Assembly (NCBI RefSeq): GCF_001679005.1
Contig: NZ_LXTW01000032.1
Location: 1 to 64,000, forward strand
DNA: 64,000 nt
Reading direction: 5' to 3'
Source of the DNA: Moraxella nonliquefaciens
Lineage (GTDB): Bacteria; Pseudomonadota; Gammaproteobacteria; Pseudomonadales; Moraxellaceae
Under the pieces are notes generated by a model. That model ran no database searches. It saw only the letters and a list, made by a program, of their open reading frames with translations, and had not been told where the DNA came from. The position numbers were made by a program, and so were the translations under genes. Numbering within the stretch: the first letter of the stretch is position 1; every line of letters starts with the position of its first letter. Positions 1 through 8,053 of this stretch are shown piece by piece.

Positions 1-2
1 CA

Positions 3-974
3 AACACACCAAATCTTGTGTTTTATCAGCGTTTTTATTATGAAAATACTGATTATCCAAGCCTGCCGACTAAGGTTACGGGGTCTAGCATATTGCCAAA
101 TCAAGAGATTATCCTAAACATTGTCTATAATGAATTTGGCAGACCACTCAAATATGTCAAGACAGGCTATAATGCAGACGGACAGCCAATTACCGAAGAG
201 TTACCTGCTCACAATAAAGTAAAGGACAATCCTAATTCAATAGTCGTTAAAAGCCCAAATACATCAGACGATGCTATTAGTGTCCTTTATGATTTTATTG
301 CAAAATCAGAACAAAGGGTCAATGTCATACAAGGCAGAACGGGCAAGCCTACTGCCATTTATCTTGCCACAGGTACAACCTATCATCGCACTTATGATGA
401 TTTTGGTAGGCTAACCCACGCTACTGACCCAAACACAGGCAAATACAAATTAGCCTATGATACACAGGGCAAGCTAAAAATAATCACAAGTGAGATTGCA
501 ACACAAACGATTGGTTATAGCGATAAAGGATTAGCAAAATCTTTGCAGACTTGCGACAATATTGACAAAAGCTGTTGCCAAACCATTGTTTATCGTTATA
601 ATGACAATGGGCAATTAACCACTATTGATACCGACCGTCATGATATTACTTATGACTATCTACCAACAGGTACAGCCCAAACAGAAATCATTACTTTGGA
701 TAACAAAAATTATCCAATGCAATACACCTATGATGACAAAGGGCGATTAAATCAAATACGGTTGCCAGAAGGTCTTACTCTAAACTATGATTATGACAAT
801 ACAGGCAAAATCATCAATGCCAAATACCAGTTGCCAAGCATAGGGTTATGGCAGTCTTTAACTAGAAAAATCAACAATAAAAAAGATTTTCAATCATTAT
901 CCACTCGCAATCTAATTCAGCCAAATGACAAGAAGTTTGCTCATAATAGTAAGCAAGCATTACATACACCCTAG
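3..974 (+). pseudogene. Rhs/YD-repeat core, 5' part (open at window edge, frameshifted)
   Basis: This is part of a large Rhs polymorphic toxin; Rhs YD repeats form a hollow shell that encloses a C-terminal toxin. The frame is already open at the left edge, so the true start lies outside the window. Many YD-type repeats are visible (for example YDDFGRLTHATD, YDDKGRLNQI, YDYDNTGKI). The frame stops at 974, yet Rhs sequence continues without a gap in another frame from about 959 (TYTLDANNNRLSRYDN). A one-base indel near 941-960 therefore breaks the gene. The last roughly 40 residues before the stop look poorly conserved. Confident for the family; whether the frameshift is real or a base error cannot be told here. 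Confidence 0.8.
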
Positions 975-2347
975 ATGCCAATAACAATCGCCTGAGTCGC
1001 TATGATAATGGAGTAATAACCACTTATAATTATCAAACCAATACCGACCGCTTAATACATATCAATCACCCAGATTATCAAATCACTTATGAGTATAATC
1101 AAGTGGGCAGTCCAATCAAGATTACCAAAACTGACAAAAATAACAAGGTAAGTGTTCAAACCATTAGCTATACGTCTGACAGTCAAATCAAAGCGATTTA
1201 CCAAGATGGTGATTTGGTAGCAGAATATGATTATAATCATTTAAGACAACGCATTGAAAAAACGGTTTACCTTAAAGATGATAAGACAAACCAAATACAA
1301 AAAGAGACCACCCAGTACCTATGGCATAATGGGCTTGTTAGTGCCAAAATCAAAAACGGCAATATCACACGCCGATACATTTATATGGACATTACGCCAA
1401 TTGCTGTGATAGACTACACTTATAATAACAAGGGCAAAATGATGACTGCACAAGCCTATACCGTCCATACAGACCAACTTGGCACACCCAAGAAAATCAC
1501 AGATCAAAATAATCAAATTGTTTGGCAAGCAGATTATGAAGACTTTGGTAAAGCCACCATTGCTACCAAAGACAACTTTCGATTTAACCTACGCTTTGCA
1601 GGGCAATATTATGATAGCGAAACAGGGTATCATTATAATGCCCATAGATACTATAATCCAGAGACAGGCAGGTATCTAACTGCTGACCCCTTGGGGCTAA
1701 GCGGTGGATTAAACAGCTATGTCTATGCCAATCACGAGTCTTGGAAGTATGTTGATGTGTTGGGGCTTGTAACATTGCAACAAGTTCAGGAGGAGCTAGA
1801 AAAAGCGGGTGTTGCTAAAAAAGGTGAAAAAGTTATAGGCAGAGGAAGTTATAATATTGGAGAAATCAGACTTCAATGTTATTCTGATGAGCAAGTCTTT
1901 AATAAATGGTTAGAAATGGAAAGAAGAGACTTATCTTGGCTTGATGAGCTGAATGACAGGAAGTGTCCTGCGACAATACAGGAGGCTTATAAAAACCCAA
2001 ATGGATTGTGGGAGAGACCTAGTACCTTTCCTACTATTCAAGTATATCACCCTGGGGCTAAATGGGAGATGCGTTCTAAGCCAACAAAAAATAAACATAC
2101 TAACCAATGCACTTATGATGATAAAGGTAAGCTCATCACAATTCAGCGTCTAGCTGCTGGAACGGTTGATTATAAGGCTTGTGATACTTGGGATTGCTGG
2201 AAAACAGGCAAGCCCCATTATGAACACGATATGAGATTTTATGATATTGCTGTCACATTGCATAACAGGTATTATGGTAAAAAACACCCTTATAACCAAT
2301 CAAAATATATTTCAGATTATTATTCTGTAAGACCAACTAAATTTTAG
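959..2347 (+). CDS. Rhs core C-terminal part with variable toxin tip (tip 1)
   Basis: Continuation of the Rhs core in a new frame. An internal GTG at 1103 could start it, but homology runs back to 959. The classic Rhs core terminus is present (HRYYNPETGRYLTADPLGL, then NSYVYANHE). After the VLGL hinge comes a roughly 190-residue tip unrelated to the core. The tip ends with a module carrying WEMRSKP, NQCTYD, AAGTVDY, H-x3-HD and YYSVRP. Two further copies of that module lie downstream at 2663 and 3297. The spaced His and Asp residues suggest a hydrolase or nuclease-like toxin, but I recognise no named family. A small membrane protein starts 9 bases after the stop, as expected for a toxin/immunity pair. 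Confidence 0.78.
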   Translation: MTYTLDANNNRLSRYDNGVITTYNYQTNTDRLIHINHPDYQITYEYNQVGSPIKITKTDKNNKVSVQTISYTSDSQIKAIYQDGDLVAEYDYNHLRQRIEKTVYLKDDKTNQIQKETTQYLWHNGLVSAKIKNGNITRRYIYMDITPIAVIDYTYNNKGKMMTAQAYTVHTDQLGTPKKITDQNNQIVWQADYEDFGKATIATKDNFRFNLRFAGQYYDSETGYHYNAHRYYNPETGRYLTADPLGLSGGLNSYVYANHESWKYVDVLGLVTLQQVQEELEKAGVAKKGEKVIGRGSYNIGEIRLQCYSDEQVFNKWLEMERRDLSWLDELNDRKCPATIQEAYKNPNGLWERPSTFPTIQVYHPGAKWEMRSKPTKNKHTNQCTYDDKGKLITIQRLAAGTVDYKACDTWDCWKTGKPHYEHDMRFYDIAVTLHNRYYGKKHPYNQSKYISDYYSVRPTKF

Positions 2348-2356
2348 AGGAAAATT

Positions 2357-2647
2357 ATGGTAAAAAGTATTGCTTTAACACTTTCTTTAAGTGTTGTTAT
2401 AAATATAATTATTGTAATTTTTTTTGAAAAAACATCTAAAAGTTTTTTTGAAAAATTTTTAGATGTTTATGGATATTCTTTATCATATGTATTATTTGGT
2501 TTTCTTTTAGGAATTTCAATACAATTTATTGCAAAAATAAAAAATAAAAAAATCAGCTCAAATACTTTGATGTTTATACAAACAATATTTTCTTTAATAA
2601 TATTTTTTATATTTATTGTAGTAAATATGGCAGCATCTTCTCTATGA
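2357..2647 (+). CDS. small three-helix membrane protein, candidate immunity to Rhs tip 1
   Basis: A 96-residue, very hydrophobic protein with about three predicted membrane helices (residues roughly 4-24, 40-60 and 72-93) and a Lys-rich loop between the second and third. It starts 9 bases after the Rhs stop, with AGAGGAAA as ribosome site, and is more AT-rich than the Rhs core. Position directly behind a toxin tip is the usual place for the immunity gene. No sequence family is recognised, so the immunity role is inferred from context. A membrane partner would suggest that the toxin acts at the membrane or in the periplasm. Confidence 0.62.
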   Translation: MVKSIALTLSLSVVINIIIVIFFEKTSKSFFEKFLDVYGYSLSYVLFGFLLGISIQFIAKIKNKKISSNTLMFIQTIFSLIIFFIFIVVNMAASSL

Positions 2648-2662
2648 ATGTGTAGGTGAATT

Positions 2663-2977
2663 ATGATATTAAAAAATAATAAAAACACAATCTATGCAAC
2701 CAAGCACCTTATGGTAGAAACATTTCACACAGGAGTTACTTGGGATGTTCGCTCTAAACCAACCAAGGGCGGACATACCAATCAATGTACCTATGGTATT
2801 GATCGCAATCTGATTAGATTTCAAAGACCTGCTGCTGGTACTGCTGATTATAAGGAGTGTCGTTTCCCTATTTTTGATTGTAAAGAACACAAGGAACACG
2901 ATGTAGATCCTTATTCATTGGCAGTAAAGCTAGGTAGAATGGATGACTATTACTCTATTAGACCAACCATTTATTGA
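2663..2977 (+). CDS. orphan Rhs toxin tip (tip 2), core-less
   Basis: A 104-residue reading frame homologous to the last part of tip 1. It has the same order of signatures: TWDVRSKP, HTNQCTY, PAAGTADY, H-x3-HDVDPY and DYYSIRPTIY. It has no Rhs core. The ATG at 2663 lies where tip 1 has unrelated upstream sequence, so this is probably a displaced cassette that becomes functional only by recombining onto an Rhs core. It is followed 12 bases later by its own small membrane protein. Orphan tip/immunity arrays are well known for Rhs and CDI loci; that reading here is inference from homology and layout. Confidence 0.7.
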   Translation: MILKNNKNTIYATKHLMVETFHTGVTWDVRSKPTKGGHTNQCTYGIDRNLIRFQRPAAGTADYKECRFPIFDCKEHKEHDVDPYSLAVKLGRMDDYYSIRPTIY

Positions 2978-2989
2978 TTAGGCAAAACA

Positions 2990-3274
2990 ATGAAAAATAT
3001 TATCATTTTATTAATATTGAGTTTTATATTTCCGATGGCTGTTATGAAAATATTTGGTTATAATATTTCTGAATATTACTTTGAATTTTTGAGTAGGGGT
3101 TATATATTTTCTTTCATGTGTTTTTTTCTTGGTGGAATTTTTGGTTATATTTTTAATATACATAAACTAAAGGAGGGTGATAGTCATCTTCGGTATATTA
3201 TGCCACAAATATATTTTTCTTTATTTTTTTATTTAATAATTTTATTTTATAATATGATCTTAGCGTCTGCATAG
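2990..3274 (+). CDS. small membrane protein, candidate immunity to orphan tip 2
   Basis: A 94-residue hydrophobic protein with about three membrane helices (roughly 2-19, 38-57 and 71-92), starting at ATG 2990 just after orphan tip 2. It resembles its neighbour at 2357 in size and topology, with little obvious sequence identity, which fits diversified immunity proteins matched to diverging toxins. No family is recognised. Function is assigned from position only. Confidence 0.58.
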   Translation: MKNIIILLILSFIFPMAVMKIFGYNISEYYFEFLSRGYIFSFMCFFLGGIFGYIFNIHKLKEGDSHLRYIMPQIYFSLFFYLIILFYNMILASA

Positions 3275-3296
3275 TTAAATTTATATCTGTTATTAG

Positions 3297-3611
3297 CTGA
3301 ATGATAGAAAAAACAATAAAAATACAGTATGGGAGGAGCCAAGTGATAGTCGTACAGTAAAAATACTTCATAAAGGAGCAACTTGGGAGGTTCGCTCAAA
3401 ACCCACTAGGAGCTCTCACTCCAACCAGTGTACTTATGATAAAAATAAAAGATTGCTCAAAAATCTGCCCGCTGCTGGTAGTGCTGATTTTAAGGTTTGT
3501 ACTGAACAGGAATGCAAACAACATTACGAACACGATGTGGTTACTTTTATGTTGGCAGAAAAACTAAAGAGAATAAATGACTACTATTCTGTTAGACCTT
3601 TAATTTACTAG
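3297..3611 (+). pseudogene. orphan Rhs toxin tip (tip 3), no normal start codon
   Basis: An open frame without ATG that starts after a TAG at 3294 and encodes a third copy of the tip module: LNDRK at its start, then HKGATWEVRSKP, HSNQCTYD, PAAGSADF, H-x3-HDV and DYYSVRPLIY. The codons for LNDRK (CTG at 3297 onward) match the internal stretch of tip 1 that reads LNDRK (about base 1948). This cassette therefore keeps homology up to a point inside the tip, where recombination could join it to a core. It cannot be translated normally as it stands. A further small membrane protein gene follows 10 bases later. Confidence 0.68.
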
Positions 3612-3621
3612 TAGGGGGGGT

Positions 3622-3879
3622 ATGATTATGTATAAGAAAAAATTGAATCTATTATTGGATTTGTTAATGATATTATGGGTTGCTTTGTTGTTAAATATAA
3701 TGAAATTTTTTATTTATAAAAATCATAGCTTTGGCTTTCTATATGATTTGAATTATTTTATAAAATCATATATTGATGTTATTCTAATTTGCATTTATGG
3801 ATGGATATTTGGCTACTTTGTCATATTTTTAACAAATTTAGATAAATATATTATCAATAGGAATATTGGTTTTTTTTGA
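3622..3879 (+). CDS. small membrane protein, candidate immunity to orphan tip 3
   Basis: An 85-residue hydrophobic protein with two to three helices (about 10-30 and 48-70), starting at ATG 3622 (or 3628), with an unusually long G7 run directly upstream as ribosome site. It is the third tip-plus-membrane-protein unit in a row. The sequence is not recognised. The immunity role is inferred from its repeated position after a tip. Confidence 0.55.
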   Translation: MIMYKKKLNLLLDLLMILWVALLLNIMKFFIYKNHSFGFLYDLNYFIKSYIDVILICIYGWIFGYFVIFLTNLDKYIINRNIGFF

Positions 3880-3972
3880 AGGTTAATTTTTCTATAATAT
3901 TTTTACTGGCTGAAAAAATGATTATTAATTTTTGGGCAAGTGTCTAGATAAATTTTATAAAAAATAGTGTTT

Positions 3973-4176
3973 ATGAAAAAAAATATTTCTATAATGATTG
4001 TCTTGTTTACTGTATATTCATTTATATTTTTATTGTTTCTCCCAATAAGTATTATTGAGTATATTAGTGAACCATTTTTTCTAAAATTTTTCTTATATTC
4101 TGCAATAAGCTATATTATAGGCAGTTTAATAGGTGCAACCGCTTATTTTTTATTGCAAACAGGCAAAAAAGTCTAA
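3973..4176 (+). CDS. small two-helix membrane protein, orphan candidate immunity gene
   Basis: A 67-residue hydrophobic protein with two membrane helices (about 4-26 and 36-61) and a basic C-terminus (TGKKV). I chose ATG 3973; a GTG six bases earlier is possible. No toxin tip sits directly in front. Bases 3880-3972 are AT-rich with no readable tip, so its toxin may have been lost. It belongs to the same array of tiny membrane proteins. Confidence 0.48.
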   Translation: MKKNISIMIVLFTVYSFIFLLFLPISIIEYISEPFFLKFFLYSAISYIIGSLIGATAYFLLQTGKKV

Positions 4177-4253
4177 GAGATAATCTTTGTATATTTTTAC
4201 AAGTCATCACATCTTTTTCTATATATTTATTTTTGCTGGTTATTTGGTAGTAG

Positions 4254-4838
4254 GTTTCTTGGTTCCTACTCTCCAACATCAAAGCAAGCTCCACCCAAGG
4301 ACTTGTCTCCTTTACCCATACCAACCACACAAACCAAGTCAATGTCTATGACCATAAAGACAGACTAAGCCAAAAACACGACCACACCACAAGCACCAAG
4401 CTAAGTTATGGCATAAATTCAAACAACCCAAACAATCTTAGTCAAATCGTAAGCATTGACACCAACGGCAATATCATAAATATTGATGAGCTGACGAGTG
4501 CCTACACTTATGATAGTAACGGCAATCGCACCAAACATCATCACACCCACTACACTTATAAACCAAATTCTGATAGACTAAGCACCATTACTATCAAAGA
4601 TAACCAAAACAACATCATCAAAACCACCCATTACACCTACGACAACCTAGGAAACCCTGTAATGATAACCACCAAAGACCACAAAGGCAACATCATCAGC
4701 CAAAGAGCCTTAACCTACACCCCTGATGGACAAATCAAGTCCATCAAGGACAATGACAAGCTCATCGCTACTTATGCTTATAATCATCTAAGACAAAGAA
4801 TTACCAAGACCACTTATAACGATATAAGGTGCTGTTAA
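4254..4838 (+). pseudogene. second Rhs core remnant, 5' part
   Basis: Open frame without a start that encodes Rhs/YD repeats (for example YDHKDRLSQKHD, YTYDSNGNRTKHH, YTYDNLGNPVM, YAYNHLRQRI). It begins after a TAG at 4251 and ends at TAA 4836-4838. Rhs sequence continues in the +1 frame (YLWDKGLLSAEI), so a one-base indel near 4825-4835 breaks it. It has no N-terminal region and no visible promoter. It is a displaced Rhs end or the remains of a second rhs gene. Confidence 0.75.
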
Positions 4839-5721
4839 GGACAATATTCAGTATCTTTGGGATAAAGGTTTACTCTCTGCTGAAATCAAAGATGATAAAG
4901 TCATCAGAAGGTATGTGTATCTTGACATTATGCCTGTGGCTATCCTTGACTACACCTACAACCAAAAAAGCAAACTAGACAAAGCAGAAGTCTATTCAAT
5001 CCATACCGACCACCTAGGCACACTAAAAGTCATTAGCGATAAAGACAGAAATATTGTATGGCAAGCAGAATTGGATACCTTTGGGGAGACCAAGTCTATT
5101 GACAGTAAAGATGACTTCACTTTCAACCTAAGATTTGCAGGGCAATACTTTGACCAAGAGAGTGGATATCATTATAATTATCATCGGTATTATGACCCTA
5201 AGATTGGTAGGTATTTGACATCAGACCCTATCGGCTTAAACGGTGGAAGTTTAAATACTTATGCTTATGTGGATAATGAGAGTTGGGGACTGGTTGATCC
5301 AAGCGGTCTTTTATCTTATAACCCATATACAAGAAATTTTACAATTGACAAAGGGGATACACTACAATCAATTGGTAAAGATTTTGGTGTTTCTGATGTA
5401 GAGCTTGCTAAATTAAATCCACAATTTTTTGCCAACCCCAAAGACATAACCAAATTTAAACAAGATACTGTAACAGACTTTACCAAATCGCTAGGCAAGG
5501 TTGGGGAGGCAATCGGTGCCGACAACCCAACAGATGCTGAAAAACAGGCAATTGATGCGAATTTTCAGTTATTATTGCAAGCCCACGAACAGACCTTTGC
5601 CAACTCACAAACCAATCCATCAGTACCAGCTACCTTCTTTTTAGATAAAAGAACGGGTGAGCCTCGTTTGATTTATGGTATTTCCATTCCAGAAATTCGT
5701 AAAACTATTTTGGGAGAATAA
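4828..5721 (+). pseudogene. second Rhs core terminus with a different tip (LysM-like)
   Basis: Rhs core end in the new frame: FAGQYFDQESGYHYNYHRYY, then GRYLTSDPIGLNGG and the VDPSGLLS hinge. The tip after the hinge is unrelated to tips 1-3. It begins with a LysM-like stretch (IDKGDTLQSIGKDFGV, then ELAKLNP), continues with a roughly 90-residue region with no known motif, and ends in EIRKTILGE. LysM modules bind peptidoglycan, so a cell-wall target is possible. No toxic motif is recognised. The partner gene starts 2 bases after the stop. The Rhs assignment is firm; the activity is unknown. Confidence 0.68.
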
Positions 5722-5722
5722 T

Positions 5723-6133
5723 ATGGCAGATAACCTACATAATCATTTAGAGCAAGATGTTGCCCTTGATATTAAACCAAGACTTCATCATCAAGGAGGT
5801 TTTATTACCATTAAAGATGAGAGTAATATTTTAAATGGCTTTAATAATTCGCTACTTGTAAGACTTAGAATTAAAAAACTAATATTTGAGGGATTTGATC
5901 ATTATCAAATGGGCAGTCTGGAAGATAAAAAAGACTTAGATGCAGGCGAGGTAAATTTTTTAAATTTTTTGCAAAGTGATGTGGATATTTTATCAAAATC
6001 CAGGCTGGCTCGTTGCGAACACCACCTTAAAAAGGGCTATGCGTTAATTTATGGTTCTATCTATGCAGTCTATGATGATGGTTCTAAAAAATCTATGATT
6101 GAAAATGATACGCAAAACAATCCAAAAAAATAG
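5723..6133 (+). CDS. candidate immunity/partner protein of second Rhs tip
   Basis: A 136-residue soluble, charged protein starting at ATG 5723, one base after the Rhs stop. A longer frame back to 5675 would overlap the Rhs gene and lacks a good start. It has no signal peptide or membrane helix, unlike the partners of tips 1-3, which suggests a cytoplasmic target or a different mechanism. Central features are QGGFITIKDES and an alternating acidic/basic stretch around residues 60-85. No family is recognised; the role comes from tight coupling to the Rhs tip. Confidence 0.55.
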   Translation: MADNLHNHLEQDVALDIKPRLHHQGGFITIKDESNILNGFNNSLLVRLRIKKLIFEGFDHYQMGSLEDKKDLDAGEVNFLNFLQSDVDILSKSRLARCEHHLKKGYALIYGSIYAVYDDGSKKSMIENDTQNNPKK

Positions 6134-6140
6134 CGGTCAG

Positions 6141-6308
6141 ATGCTCCAAAATCAAGCCCCAAAGCCTATTCTTCTAGCCAGTCATAGCGGTGCCAAACTT
6201 ACTATGTCGGATATGGCTAACTTACAAGTGGCGACCACAGAAGAGTATCTGAAAAAGATGGGCATTGATGTTGATAATCAAGATGGATTAAGTTGTCTGA
6301 AAGATTAA
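6141..6308 (+). CDS. hypothetical 55-residue protein downstream of Rhs partner
   Basis: A short frame starting at ATG 6141, 7 bases after the preceding stop (an upstream ATG at 6099 overlaps the preceding gene). The product is small and soluble (HSGAKLTMSDMANLQVATTE near the middle). I do not recognise it. It could be a further piece of an Rhs accessory gene or the remains of one. Confidence 0.3.
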   Translation: MLQNQAPKPILLASHSGAKLTMSDMANLQVATTEEYLKKMGIDVDNQDGLSCLKD

Positions 6309-6419
6309 TCATTGTGGGTTTGGGTTTATTGGAATGAAAAAATCAGAACTTTTAGGTCTAACAGACAAAAATCCTGCTCCCACCCCATTTGAAGTCTGAT
6401 ACCATATAGCTTTGAATGG

Positions 6420-7221
6420 GTTTTTTATGAAAGTTAAAAAGTATGTCTCCACTGTGGTTCTGCAAGCACCAAGAAAAATAGTAAAAAGCAGGGTAAACAA
6501 GAAAGATGGTGCAAGGATTGTTTTAGGTATTTTCTTGATAAAACTTACATCAGCAATGATGAGATTTGGCAAGAATACACGTAAGGCAAACAAACCCACA
6601 AATAACTTGCCATTAAGTACAACTTATCAGTGAGAACCATACAAAGACGGCTTGATGAAGTAAATGTTGTTAAACCTGCCATGACAAACAGTCAAAACAA
6701 TCCGTATGAAACCAATGATTTGTAACGAATCGGTAAAAGATAAGTTTGCCTTATTTAACCAAAAACCCTAAACACAAGTCAAGAACCCTTGCTCTTAGTT
6801 AAGAGCTCAACCACCAGTAATAAGCAGTGCTTTGGTAAAGCCCTAGATGAGTGGTATGACAAGCACAAAGATTATCTTAATGAACGCACCACCAATGATG
6901 AGAGTAAAAGCCGGTATACACATAAAAGATTAGGACGTGCTTATCACAGTCTAAAAAGAAATTTGCCTTACTTGTTTGTTTATCAGCAAAATCAAATAAC
7001 TCATAACACTACCCCAGACACAACCAACAAGCTAGAAGGATTATAAACAATCTTTACGTTGTCATCAGAGGCTAGCCAAGAAAAGAAAACAGAAGTTTAT
7101 TGAGAGTTTCTTGCAAGATTATGCTTAACTTGATTTCAAGAAAAATCCCCACATTGCTCTGTATTATTTCTCTTATCTGTTAACAGGAAAAATGTCTATT
7201 AGAGAGTGATGTGGGGATTTT
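6420..7221 (+). mobile_element. decayed insertion sequence (zinc-ribbon DDE transposase remnant)
   Basis: Bases 6444-6677 encode the N-terminus of a transposase with a CxxC..CxxC zinc ribbon (CLHCGSASTKKN, RWCKDCFRYF) followed by an HTH-like segment (LSVRTIQRRLDEV). Two in-frame stops interrupt it. Bases about 6789-7128 encode the C-terminus (ALDEWYDKHKDYLNERTT, RYTHKRLGRAYHSLKRNLPY, TTNKLEG, then HQRLAKKRKQKFIESFLQDY in a shifted frame). The catalytic middle is largely missing. The layout resembles IS256/IS1249-like transposases of Moraxellaceae, recalled without a search. The right end is uncertain; a strong inverted repeat lies at 7142-7221. Confidence 0.6.
7142..7221. repeat. 19-bp inverted repeat forming a long hairpin
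   Basis: Bases 7142-7160 and 7203-7221 are inverted copies (AAAATCCCCACATTGCTCT against its near-complement, 17 of 19 matching) with a 42-base AT-rich loop. They sit just after the transposase remnant and before the tRNA. It could be an IS end, a small MITE, or a transcription barrier. Confidence 0.55.
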
Positions 7222-7346
7222 AGCAGGGGTTTTGTCTGTTATGCCCTATTTTTTTTAGATGTTATCAAAAAAATTACAAAAACCTCTTGACGAAATTTTA
7301 AAATAAGCTATAATACACACCCATAGCAAACAAGCTAACCACTCAT

Positions 7347-7432
7347 GCCAGTGTGGTGAAATTGGTAGACACGACGGATTCAAAATCCGTTGCCTAATAA
7401 GCGTGTCGGTTCGAGTCCGACCACTGGTACCA
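7347..7432 (+). tRNA. tRNA-Leu (anticodon CAA)
   Basis: An 86-base tRNA ending in encoded CCA. The acceptor stem GCCAGTG pairs with CACTGGT, the anticodon arm ACGGA-TTCAAAA-TCCGT gives anticodon CAA, a long variable arm is present as in tRNA-Leu, and the T arm has TTCGAGTCC. It reads UUG codons. Its 3' end and the following terminator are duplicated at 13986, marking it as the integration site of a genomic element. Confidence 0.95.
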
Positions 7433-7463
7433 ACTACAAACCCTTGAAAAATCAAGGGTTTTT
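7416..7463 (+). repeat. left attachment site (attL) within tRNA-Leu 3' end
   Basis: Starts in the T arm (TCCGACCACTGGTA), includes the CCA end and the terminator hairpin. Matches 13986-14033 at 47 of 48 positions, the single difference being C at 7430 against T at 14000. Confidence 0.8.
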
Positions 7464-7466
7464 TGT
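7438..7466 (+). terminator. intrinsic terminator of tRNA-Leu
   Basis: A 9-bp stem AACCCTTGA / TCAAGGGTT with a short A-rich loop and a following T6 run, directly behind the tRNA CCA end. It lies inside the duplicated attachment sequence, so integration preserved it. Confidence 0.85.
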
Positions 7467-7574
7467 TTTCTATATTGTTTGTCAGTTTTGGTTATTTTTA
7501 CTTAAAATAAAATAATAACCAAATAATAACCAACGTTCAAATAAAAAGCCTAAGTTTATGCTTGGGCTAATTTT

Positions 7575-7874
7575 TTACTCGCCTAACAGTTGCCTGATGT
7601 CTTTGACCATCCAAAAGGGCTTACCGTTAATCATGCGTGTTTGGATAGGTCCATTGTTTTGACTGTGCCAATTTCGCAAAGTGGCAGGCTTGTAACCTAA
7701 CATACTGCTTGCCATGATATGATTAACGTGTGATACACCAGCGTGTATGGCGGTATGTAGTAGCTTAATGCCGTCATACTGCAATACATCATAAGCATAT
7801 CTTAACAATTCGTGACCACGTTTGTTTGACTTTTCCAAGTCGCTGATATTAATGTCTGTTTCAATGGTTGTCAT
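7575..7874 (-). CDS. putative DNA-binding/excisionase-like protein
   Basis: A 99-residue protein. Its C-terminal half (ASSMLGYKPATLRNWHSQ, then KPFWMVKDIRQLLG) looks like a winged-helix, MerR/AlpA-type DNA-binding domain, with an aromatic/Arg-rich recognition segment at about residues 58-70. The N-terminal half contains an HELLRYAYDVLQ helix. It lies next to attL inside the element, where excisionase or directionality factors often sit. The exact family is not certain. Confidence 0.5.
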   Translation of the reverse strand: MTTIETDINISDLEKSNKRGHELLRYAYDVLQYDGIKLLHTAIHAGVSHVNHIMASSMLGYKPATLRNWHSQNNGPIQTRMINGKPFWMVKDIRQLLGE

Positions 7875-8053
7875 TCATTCGCTCCTTTACAAATCTTTTA
7901 AAAGCCCATAAAAACCCTGATACTGTATGACATTCACCGTCTGCCAAAACGCATAAAAAACAACATAATACTTAATGCAAGGGCTGATAAGATAAGGTAA
8001 ATGACATATTTTAACTGTATAACCCCTTGATTTTGGATAAACATAAAGCATTA

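Noticed and set aside
7144..7221. Possible CRISPR-like or repeat array
   Set aside because: Only one inverted pair, no regular direct repeats with spacers; no CRISPR array seen anywhere in the window.
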